Under the pieces are notes generated by a model. It made no database searches and was not told the DNA's origin. It saw nothing but the letters and a program-made list of their open reading frames with translations. This document shows positions 5,334 through 11,096 of a DNA stretch of 11,096 nucleotides, piece after piece (positions within the stretch are counted from its first letter, which is position 1; the number at the start of each line of letters is the position of its first letter). The position numbers were made by a program, and so were the translations under genes. This DNA is from Anaerolineae bacterium (GTDB lineage: Bacteria; Chloroflexota; Anaerolineae; J102), in NCBI GenBank assembly GCA_015493675.1, contig WGCR01000458.1:1-11096 (forward strand), written 5' to 3'.

Positions 5334-5362
5334 ATTATAGTGAAGGAAGGGCTTTCGGTCAA
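5334..5362 (-). promoter_or_regulatory. Consensus sigma-70-type promoter of the tRNA-tuf operon
   Basis: On the minus strand TTGACC (5362-5357) and a perfect TATAAT (5339-5334) are separated by 17 bases. This is the best promoter in the window and faces the tRNA cluster. Initiation is expected near 5328. The upstream stretch 5363-5460, back to the stop codon of the ABM-type gene, holds no gene or terminator that I can see, only an AT-rich patch (AAAAATT) just upstream of the -35. Confidence 0.88.
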
Positions 5363-5460
5363 ATTTTTCATCCCCGCGTAAAGGCATAGCAGGTGGCGAT
5401 GAAGGCGTGAGCCGCGGATATTCTGAATCATTTTTCAGCAAACCGCCTCAAACGATAACA

Positions 5461-5772
5461 TTACGAGGAACGCTTCCCCACTACCTCGTAATGGACGACC
5501 GTCGGCTCAAACGCCAGCAGGAACTCCTGGTCTTCGGGATAGTATTTGGCGACCTCGACATCGTCGCCCGCGAAGGCCCGGATCGCGTCCAGGCTCTCCC
5601 AGAAGGTCATGGTGATGAAATGGGTGACTTCGCCCTCCGGGCGTTCGAGGATGTAAACGCTGATGTTGCCGGGCGTGGATTGGTAGTCGGGGATGGCGCG
5701 GGCGTTGAGGAACTCGCGGTACGCGCGGGCTTTTTCGGTTGGCACGCGTCCATGCCACATACGGACAATCAT
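5461..5772 (-). CDS. Antibiotic-biosynthesis-monooxygenase (ABM)-type small protein
   Basis: A 103-residue protein beginning MIVRMWHGRVPTEKARAYRE. A short ferredoxin-like alpha+beta fold is suggested by its pattern: strand, helix with conserved Arg/Tyr, then ISVYILERPEGEVTHFIT, the TFWESLDAIRAF segment (56-67), and VEVAKYYPEDQEFLLAF. It ends in a VVHYEV strand. This resembles ABM-domain proteins, which form dimeric barrels and include cofactor-free oxygenases and many proteins of unknown role. No substrate can be named. The reading frame is open much further upstream inside hutU, but the ATG at 5772-5770 is chosen because AAGGAG at 5784-5779 lies six bases upstream. It follows hutU by 140 bases; a link to histidine breakdown is not supported. 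Confidence 0.8.
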   Translation of the reverse strand: MIVRMWHGRVPTEKARAYREFLNARAIPDYQSTPGNISVYILERPEGEVTHFITMTFWESLDAIRAFAGDDVEVAKYYPEDQEFLLAFEPTVVHYEVVGKRSS

Positions 5773-5795
5773 GTTCTGCTCCTTGAGGCAACGGA

Positions 5796-5810
5796 GCCGC
5801 AAAATGCGGC
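5796..5810 (-). other. Short GC-rich hairpin before the ABM-type gene
   Basis: GCCGCA and TGCGGC form a perfect 6-bp stem around three bases, about 11 bases upstream of the ribosome binding site of the ABM-type gene. There is no U-tract. It may mark a processed 5' end or be incidental. Confidence 0.35.
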
Positions 5811-5828
5811 GGAGGGATCGGCTTGACA

Positions 5829-5882
5829 GCGTGAAACGTGATGCGTGACGATCGATCCGCCCTTGAGCATCACATTTCACGC
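5829..5882. repeat. 16-bp inverted repeat with CGTGANN heptads, hutU to ABM gap
   Basis: GCGTGAAACGTGATGC (5829-5844) and GCATCACATTTCACGC (5867-5882) are inverted copies differing at one position, which still allows a G-U pair. They are separated by 22 bases. The left arm and the bases after it also read as three CGTGA heptads in a row (5830-5850). On the minus strand no U-tract follows, so it is not a clear terminator for hutU. The composition resembles short interspersed repeats of the kind found in several phyla, but I cannot count copies elsewhere. Confidence 0.7.
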
Positions 5883-5912
5883 ATTTTCGGATTTCCGACC
5901 TCAAACTGCAGG

Positions 5913-7559
5913 CTACTTCAACATCGGCATCCAGATGCCTTTCTCTTTGGCCGTGCGGATGGCGATCTCGTAGCCGGCGTCGGCATGACGCACCACGCCC
6001 GTGCCCGGATCGGTGGTCAGCACCCGTTGCAGCCGCTGCGCAGCCTCGGGCGTGCCATCGGCCACGATGACCATACCCGCGTGCTGGCTGTAGCCCATGC
6101 CCACGCCGCCGCCGTGGTGGAAGCTGACCCAGGTGGCGCCGCCCACCGCGTTGATCAATGCGTTGAGGATGGGCCAGTCGCTGATGGCGTCGGAGCCGTC
6201 TCTCATGGCCTCGGTTTCCCGGTTGGGGCTGGCCACCGAGCCCGCGTCCAGGTGGTCGCGGCCGATGACGATGGGCGCGGAGACCTGGCCGCTGGCTACC
6301 AGCTCGTTGAACCTGAGCCCGGCCTTGACCCGGTCGCCGTAGCCCAGCCAGCAAATGCGGGAGGGCAGGCCCTGAAATTTGACCCGCTTCTGCGCCATCT
6401 TGATCCAGCGCACCAGATGATGGTCCTCGGGGAAGAGCTCCATGATGGCTTCATCGGTGCGGTAAATATCCTGCGGATCGCCCGAGAGCGCCACCCAACG
6501 GAAGGGGCCCTTGCCCTCGCTGAACAAGGGGCGGATGTACGCGGGCACGAAGCCGGGATAATCGAAGGCGTTGGTCACGCCCTCGTCATAGGCCATCTGA
6601 CGCAGATTGTTACCGTAATCGAAGACGATAGCGCCCCGCTCCTGGAAGGCCAGCATGGCCTCCACGTGTCGGGCCATACTCTCCATCGCCAGCTCCTTGA
6701 ACTTCTCGGGGTCGCGCTCCCGCAGGGCCACCGCTTCCTCGAAGGTCATGCCGCGGGGGTAGTAGTAGAGGGGATCGTGGGCGCTGGTTTGGTCGGTGAC
6801 CACGTCGGGCGTGACGCCGCGGCGCACCAGCTCGGGCAGCACGTCGGCCGTGTTGCCCAGCAGGCCGATGGAGATGGCATCTTCTTTTGCCAACGCTTCC
6901 TCCACCCGGCGCAGGGCGTCATCCAGATCATCGGCCACCACATCCAGATACGCGGTTTCCAGCCGCCGCTGGATGCGGTGCGGGTCGATCTCGACGATGA
7001 GGCCCACGCCCTCGTTCATGGTGATGGACAAAGGCTGGGCCCCGCCCATCTCGCCCAGGCCGCCCGTCAGGGTGAATTTGCCCTTGAGAGAGGGCCACCC
7101 CTGCTGCATCGCCAGGGAGGCCAGGGTCTCGTAGGTGCCCTGCAGGATGCCCTGGGTGCCGATGTAAATCCACGAGCCCGCGGTCATCTGGCCATACATA
7201 ATCAACCCCTGGGCCTCCAGCTCATCGAAGACCTCCCAGGTGGCCCATTTGGGCACCAGATTCGAGTTGGCGATGAGCACCCGGGGCGCATCCTCGTGGG
7301 TCCTGAACACGGCCACGGGCTTGCCCGACTGGATGAGCAGGGTGTCGTCCACGTCCATCTTGCGCAAAGTGTCGAGGATGGCGTCGAAGCTTTCCCAGTT
7401 GCGAGCGGCTTTACCCCTGCCACCGTAGACGATAAGATTCTCGGGATCGCCCGCCACGTCCGGATCGAGATTGTGCTGGATCATGCGGTAGGGGGCTTCC
7501 AGCAACCAGTTTTTGCAATGCAATTCAATCCCTCTAGGGGGATGAACGACGCGTCCCAT
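5913..7559 (-). CDS. hutU: Urocanate hydratase
   Basis: Cytosolic NAD-dependent enzyme of histidine breakdown that converts urocanate to 4-imidazolone-5-propionate. The 548-residue protein is of normal length and conserved throughout: PRGIELHCKNW near the N-terminus, YGGRGKAARNWESFDAI (45-61), QSGKPVAVFRTHEDAPRVL, TGGLGEMGGAQPL (165-177), GNNLRQMAYDEG, and GLPSRICWLGYGDR with C403 aligned to the family's active-site cysteine. SFHHGGGVGMGYSQHAG follows at 479-495. The ATG at 7559-7557 has GGAGG at 7570-7566, six bases upstream. It follows the glycosyltransferase gene by 67 bases, and an unrelated small gene lies downstream. The partner genes hutH, hutI and a formiminoglutamate hydrolase are not in the window, so they must lie elsewhere or be absent. 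Confidence 0.97.
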   Translation of the reverse strand: MGRVVHPPRGIELHCKNWLLEAPYRMIQHNLDPDVAGDPENLIVYGGRGKAARNWESFDAILDTLRKMDVDDTLLIQSGKPVAVFRTHEDAPRVLIANSNLVPKWATWEVFDELEAQGLIMYGQMTAGSWIYIGTQGILQGTYETLASLAMQQGWPSLKGKFTLTGGLGEMGGAQPLSITMNEGVGLIVEIDPHRIQRRLETAYLDVVADDLDDALRRVEEALAKEDAISIGLLGNTADVLPELVRRGVTPDVVTDQTSAHDPLYYYPRGMTFEEAVALRERDPEKFKELAMESMARHVEAMLAFQERGAIVFDYGNNLRQMAYDEGVTNAFDYPGFVPAYIRPLFSEGKGPFRWVALSGDPQDIYRTDEAIMELFPEDHHLVRWIKMAQKRVKFQGLPSRICWLGYGDRVKAGLRFNELVASGQVSAPIVIGRDHLDAGSVASPNRETEAMRDGSDAISDWPILNALINAVGGATWVSFHHGGGVGMGYSQHAGMVIVADGTPEAAQRLQRVLTTDPGTGVVRHADAGYEIAIRTAKEKGIWMPMLK

Positions 7560-7626
7560 AATATGCCTCCAATTTTTTAGCAGTTGCTACGTGGATTTGA
7601 AAGGTGTTGGTATCGAAATTATCGCG

Positions 7627-10473
7627 CTACTTTTGCCCATTTTCCAGCGGCAAGACGATGTGATCGGCGATGATCTTCCCATCGGCGTTCACAAAGGGAA
7701 CGCGCTGGCCCGTGAGGGGATCATACAGCCCAACTTCCAGGCCGAAGGGGCCTTCCGCGTCGGCGGCGGGGAAGGGGAAGGCGTGGGCGTCGGTGATGAT
7801 CTCGCCCGCCACCCACGATGTGGTGGGATGCTCGCCGCTCGCGGGCTCGCCGTCGTCCTGGGCCAGGATGTCGCCATCGTGGTCGATGAGATGGACGAAA
7901 ACGCTGTAATGGCTACCGGTGGGACCATCGGGCCGCCAGTAGAGGATGAGGTTGACCGGCGCGCCCGGTTCGGTGCGGGCGACAAGATCATAACCAACCA
8001 ATTTGTGTCCGCCCTGCAAGGTCAAGTCCAGGGGATGCCGGGGGCTGGGAGGAGTGAAGTCATGAGGGCGGGCTGCGATGATGACCGATCCCAATTCCAG
8101 GGCGTCTTTTTTGCCCCAGACGATGCGTTCGCTGCTTTGTGGATCGAACAAACCGGCGATCACCCGGTACTCGCCCGGCGGCAGATCGGCAGGGACGCGT
8201 AATTTGTGCTGCGTGCGCAAGGGGGCGTCGCTCCAGGCGCTGGTGGGCAGCCAGGGGATGGGTGGGCTCTCCATGCCCGCGACCATCCGTCCTCCGCCAT
8301 CCAGCAATTGTAGGAACAGATTGCGGTCAGGCGTGAGAGGGCCATCAGGATGCCAAAAAAGCGTCACCGCAATGTCATCGCCCGTGAGCCAGGGGCCGAT
8401 TCCCTTATCATACCCCAAAAAGTCAATCCCCTGCCCCTGCGCCATCGCGGGATAGTCGGGATGAGGCGCAACCGCAGGCGGCGACAGGGAGATGGTTTGC
8501 AGCCACACTTCGGGCGCGGGATTGGGGCCATCTGTCGAAACCGGGCTGAGATCAGAGTGTAACAGCGCCATCATCAGGTCATAATCGCCCGGCGGCATGC
8601 CTGCGGGCAGAGTCATGGCGATACGGTCGGTGTTGCGCCAGGGCGCGGGCGCGTCCGGGGCCAGGGATGGCGCGGGGCGGGCAAAGGGCGTCACATCCTG
8701 CTGCGCCCAGCGCTGTCCATCGGGCCCGCGCAGCCACAACGAGCTAATCAACTCCTCAGGCGTGATGGCCCCATCGCCCTCCCATGTCAGATCGAAGAAA
8801 ATGCGATAGGCGTAACCGGGATAAGCCGCTTCGGTCAGCCGCACGCCGTTCTCCCAAACCTGAGGCGTTACCAGCTCATTCAGATGGGCGGCCCCCCGCG
8901 GCGCGTCCCAGCCGGTGAGCCGAGTTTCGGAGCCATACCACCGATTGAGGAGATAGTAGCTGTTTTCATCCAGATAATGCTCCACTCTGGCCTCGAAGAT
9001 GCCGCCCAGGGAGAGATGTTCGGGAAACCAGACGCCGCCGAATCTGAGCAGCATCTCCAGGGTGCGCTCTACAGCGGGCGTCCAGTCGGGATCGGGGCTG
9101 AGTACGAGCCAGGGGGCTTCGTCCCGATCGGGAATCCAGGCGTCATCCGGCTGAACAAGGGTCGGAGCCTGATCCTGCGGAAGATAGGCCAGAAAATAGC
9201 CCGCCTGCCAGGGGTAGATCACAAAGATATTGTCGCCCGGGCGCAAATTTTGGGAGACGGTGTGGATGAGGGGCCGATAGTCGCGATCCGCGTAGCGGGG
9301 CGTGGTGTAAAATGCAACCAGACTTGCCCCCTGCATCAGCGCCAAAACAGCCAGAAAGATCACCGCTGCGGCGCGGGATTCCCGCCACAAACTGCGGACG
9401 CCCAGCGACAGCAGCAGCCACAGCGCCGGTGCGGCAAACAGCAACACCCGCTCGAAACGCTGGGGAATGAAAGGGGCGCGCAGTTGCTGCACGAAGCCGA
9501 TGATCAATGCCGTCAGCAGGATGAAGGCAAGATAGACCGCTGGCGAGGCCAGTTTCCCCCATCGTTCGACATCGGATTTCGCAAAAATCAGCGCGGCCAG
9601 CGGCGGAATCAACAGTAACAGCGCCCACGGCCACAGCGCCGCCAGCGGGCCTTCCAGATGCCCGACGGTGAAGGCGCTGAGATGGCGGCCCAGATAAATC
9701 GTCAGTGAGAGCGGCTGGTCATTATCCTTGACCACCTTGTAAGCCACATAGTTCAGCAGCTTGGGCCCGGCATAAATCACCCAAGGCAGATACAACAGCC
9801 CGGCCGCAACCAAACTGATCAGAAAGGCCCTGATGCGCTCGCGGCGGGCGATGAGAATCCAGATGAATTGGGCCAGGGGCAGCAGTGCGAACAGATAAAG
9901 CGTATAAAGCCCGGCCAGGACGCTCAGTCCATAGGCCATGCCCCATTTCCAACCCGCGTTCCCCTTCCCCGCATCTTTTTCATCCCTTTGCGTCTTTGCG
10001 TCTTTGCGTGAGACCATCCCCCAGCGCCAGCCGGTCCACATGGCTGCCAGACTCAGCGTAGCCGCCAGCCCGTACATGCGGATTTCCTGAGCGTAAAAAA
10101 CCGCAAAGGGGTTTACCGCCACCAGCAGGGCGGCCAGATAGCCGGTTGTTCGATCCCGCATATCTCGCCCCAACAGATAAGCCAGAGGGATGGCGGGCAT
10201 GGCGGCAAAAATGCTGAAAAGTCGCAGCGACAGAGGATTCGGGCCAAAGGCCAGGGTCCAGAGATGCAGCAGGCCGTAGTAAAGAGGTGGATGGATGTCC
10301 GCTGCGGTCAGCCGCACCATCTCACCCAATGAATGAGCAGCGAACCAGACCGAGTAGCCCTCATCCCACCATAAAGGCTGGAAATCCAGTCGCAAGAGCC
10401 GCAGGCCAAATCCCAGCAAGACAATCAGGATGAGGATGACAGAGGGGGAACGAAACCGTTTGGGGACGGACAT
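7627..10473 (-). CDS. Multi-pass membrane glycosyltransferase, GT39/PMT_2-like, with modular tail
   Basis: 948 residues. The N-terminal ~390 residues hold about ten to eleven membrane helices (11-29, ~84-103, 111-128, 134-150, 178-209, 214-234, 276-297, 309-328, 342-360, 367-388). They carry GT-C motifs: WWDEGYS (35-41, acidic pair D37/E38 in the first external loop), DIHPPLYY (59-66) and YAQEIRMY (127-134). Such enzymes transfer a sugar from a polyprenyl-phosphate donor on the outer face; the acceptor here is unknown. The remaining ~550 residues should face outside. They contain two similar beta-rich modules (about 683-797 and 822-940, each starting with a LGYD/VGYD motif and carrying an LFW/LYW-xPDGP motif) and a weaker third (about 517-640). 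The ATG at 10473-10471 has no good ribosome binding site, so the start is uncertain. It lies 57 bases after the upstream surface-protein gene. An in-frame repeat occupies residues ~155-163. Confidence 0.85.
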   Translation of the reverse strand: MSVPKRFRSPSVILILIVLLGFGLRLLRLDFQPLWWDEGYSVWFAAHSLGEMVRLTAADIHPPLYYGLLHLWTLAFGPNPLSLRLFSIFAAMPAIPLAYLLGRDMRDRTTGYLAALLVAVNPFAVFYAQEIRMYGLAATLSLAAMWTGWRWGMVSRKDAKTQRDEKDAGKGNAGWKWGMAYGLSVLAGLYTLYLFALLPLAQFIWILIARRERIRAFLISLVAAGLLYLPWVIYAGPKLLNYVAYKVVKDNDQPLSLTIYLGRHLSAFTVGHLEGPLAALWPWALLLLIPPLAALIFAKSDVERWGKLASPAVYLAFILLTALIIGFVQQLRAPFIPQRFERVLLFAAPALWLLLSLGVRSLWRESRAAAVIFLAVLALMQGASLVAFYTTPRYADRDYRPLIHTVSQNLRPGDNIFVIYPWQAGYFLAYLPQDQAPTLVQPDDAWIPDRDEAPWLVLSPDPDWTPAVERTLEMLLRFGGVWFPEHLSLGGIFEARVEHYLDENSYYLLNRWYGSETRLTGWDAPRGAAHLNELVTPQVWENGVRLTEAAYPGYAYRIFFDLTWEGDGAITPEELISSLWLRGPDGQRWAQQDVTPFARPAPSLAPDAPAPWRNTDRIAMTLPAGMPPGDYDLMMALLHSDLSPVSTDGPNPAPEVWLQTISLSPPAVAPHPDYPAMAQGQGIDFLGYDKGIGPWLTGDDIAVTLFWHPDGPLTPDRNLFLQLLDGGGRMVAGMESPPIPWLPTSAWSDAPLRTQHKLRVPADLPPGEYRVIAGLFDPQSSERIVWGKKDALELGSVIIAARPHDFTPPSPRHPLDLTLQGGHKLVGYDLVARTEPGAPVNLILYWRPDGPTGSHYSVFVHLIDHDGDILAQDDGEPASGEHPTTSWVAGEIITDAHAFPFPAADAEGPFGLEVGLYDPLTGQRVPFVNADGKIIADHIVLPLENGQK
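9986..10009. repeat. Three tandem 8-bp repeats inside the glycosyltransferase gene
   Basis: CTTTGCGT occurs three times in direct succession (9986-9993, 9994-10001, 10002-10009); the coding strand reads ACGCAAAG. It encodes part of a hydrophilic stretch, SRKDAKTQRDEKDAGKG, between two membrane segments. Similar ACGCAAAG-rich repeats are known to me as dispersed elements in several bacterial genomes. Because the unit is not a multiple of three, gain or loss of one copy would shift the frame. Confidence 0.85.
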
Positions 10474-10530
10474 GAGTCGCGACGGAAGCGCAATGAAACA
10501 GCGGAAAGGGCAGCCGTTCCGCCGTCATCT

Positions 10531-11096
10531 TTACTGGGCTGAGAGGAATCCGATATAGATTTCGCGGTTGGGATTGACGGGACTGGTGGTGAAGGTGACG
10601 ATGGGGGAGCGGCGCACCCCGCCGGGATCGATGAGGTAGGCTTCCCATTCCGCCTCACCCGGATGGAATATCTCCAGTTTCAGGTTGTATTGCACGCGAT
10701 TGCCGAATTCTTGATCCGGCGGCGCGGACCACTGGAAGTAGGAGAGGGAGGGATCGCTGGTGGCCACCACCGAGCCATTCCGCTTTACCTGCAGCCGCCA
10801 TCCCGGGACCGGGTAGCCTTCGCCCGTGCCGCCGTACACCTTCACCCACAGCGTCAGCCAATCATTGTTGGTGGGCATAAAGATGGGCCCGATGCCGCGA
10901 TAGAAAGCCAGGCCCGGCGTAGGTGTGGGCGGGATAGGCGTGGCTGTGGCCGTAGGTCGTGGGGTGGGCGTGGGTATGGTAATCACAGGAATCTGATTGA
11001 GATCACCGCTGATCTCCACCAGATCGCTGCGCACCCAGCCAGCCTTGCTCTCCCCGAGGCAGCAAATGCGCCACCAGGCGCCCGTGGCGTTGGTCC
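10531..11096 (-). CDS. Secreted or surface protein with SH3-like domain and Thr-Pro linker, C-terminal part
   Basis: The frame is open to the right edge, so this is a 187-residue C-terminal fragment. An apparent start at 11034 is only an internal GTG. The visible part begins with TNATGAWWRICCLGESKAGW, followed by VRSDLVEISGD, which resembles the end of a bacterial SH3 domain (W, then GWV, then a closing L/V strand). A low-complexity linker, PTPTPRPTATATPIPPTPTPG (about 41-61), leads to a beta-rich C-terminal domain with WLTLWVKVYGG and LEIFHPGEAEWEAYLIDPGG. Thr-Pro linkers of this type are typical of exported Chloroflexota proteins. There is no membrane anchor at the C-terminus. The glycosyltransferase gene starts 57 bases downstream, so co-transcription is likely. 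The substrate or ligand is unknown. Confidence 0.75.
   Translation of the reverse strand, partial: TNATGAWWRICCLGESKAGWVRSDLVEISGDLNQIPVITIPTPTPRPTATATPIPPTPTPGLAFYRGIGPIFMPTNNDWLTLWVKVYGGTGEGYPVPGWRLQVKRNGSVVATSDPSLSYFQWSAPPDQEFGNRVQYNLKLEIFHPGEAEWEAYLIDPGGVRRSPIVTFTTSPVNPNREIYIGFLSAQ

Noticed and set aside
5363..5460. Terminator or small gene between the ABM-type gene and the tRNA promoter
   Set aside because: I found no stem with a U-tract and no short frame with a ribosome binding site and plausible protein. The gap appears to hold only upstream promoter sequence.
5829..5882. Inverted repeat read as a transposon end or miniature element with terminal repeats
   Set aside because: There is no target duplication, transposase or sufficient length between the arms. 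Evidence supports only an inverted repeat.
5773..6354. Upstream extension of the ABM-type frame into hutU
   Set aside because: The extension is a low-complexity Arg/Gly/Pro-rich shadow of hutU. The internal ATG at 5772 has a good ribosome binding site and begins the recognisable domain.
5838..7580. A 580-codon open frame on the plus strand opposite hutU
   Set aside because: It mirrors hutU almost base for base. The translation is rich in His, Gly, Ala and Asp, without recognisable domains, and hutU on the other strand is fully conserved. It is a codon-bias shadow.
9986..10009. CRISPR-like repeat
   Set aside because: Units are 8 bp, directly adjacent, only three in number and lack spacers.
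10915..10980. The GT-rich plus-strand stretch as a simple-sequence regulatory repeat
   Set aside because: It is the reverse complement of Thr/Pro codons in the linker of the surface protein and is explained by coding.
10531..11034. The surface protein taken as a complete gene starting at GTG 11034
   Set aside because: The frame stays open to the window edge and the residues before the GTG continue an SH3-like pattern, so the gene is a fragment.

Overview
The window looks like part of a bacterial chromosome from the Chloroflexota, most likely Anaerolineae-like. This is an inference from memory. It rests on the EF-Tu sequence, on very large multi-pass glycosyltransferases with long extracytoplasmic tails, and on a surface protein with a Thr-Pro linker after an SH3-like domain. 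The DNA is GC-rich and every gene I can support is on the minus strand, so transcription runs from high to low coordinates.

Region 1 (about 5362 down to 1) is the translation and transcription cluster that lies upstream of rpoBC in most bacteria. In transcription order it holds a consensus sigma-70-type promoter (5334-5362), tRNA-Thr(UGU), a second promoter (5169-5197), tRNA-Tyr(GUA), tRNA-Thr(GGU), tuf (EF-Tu), rpmG (L33), tRNA-Trp(CCA), secE, nusG, rplK (L11), rplA (L1), rplJ (L10) and the first 20 codons of rplL (L7/L12). The order combines the thrU-tyrU-(glyT)-thrT-tufB layout of enterobacteria, without the glycine tRNA, with the rpmG-tRNA-Trp-secE-nusG layout of many other phyla. A textbook L10 leader with a Rho-independent attenuator precedes rplJ. 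Strong hairpins lacking a good U-tract occupy several other gaps: upstream of the first tRNA, and in tRNA-Thr/tuf, tuf/rpmG, tRNA-Trp/secE, nusG/rplK and rplK/rplA. They may be processing, stabilising or ribosomal-protein-binding elements.

Region 2 (5461-7559) holds a small ABM-fold protein (antibiotic-biosynthesis-monooxygenase type) downstream of an isolated urocanate hydratase gene (hutU). A 16-bp inverted repeat separates the two. No other histidine-utilisation gene is visible.

Region 3 (7627-11096) holds a 948-residue GT39/PMT_2-like membrane glycosyltransferase. Its loop between membrane helices carries a 3 x 8-bp tandem repeat and its tail holds repeated beta-sandwich-like modules. 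Upstream of it is the end of a secreted or surface protein that runs off the right edge.

I found no CRISPR array, insertion sequence, phage gene, toxin system or clearly new enzyme system. The points most worth checking are RNA-level ones (attenuator, leader hairpins, tRNA operon layout) and the repeat inside the glycosyltransferase gene.
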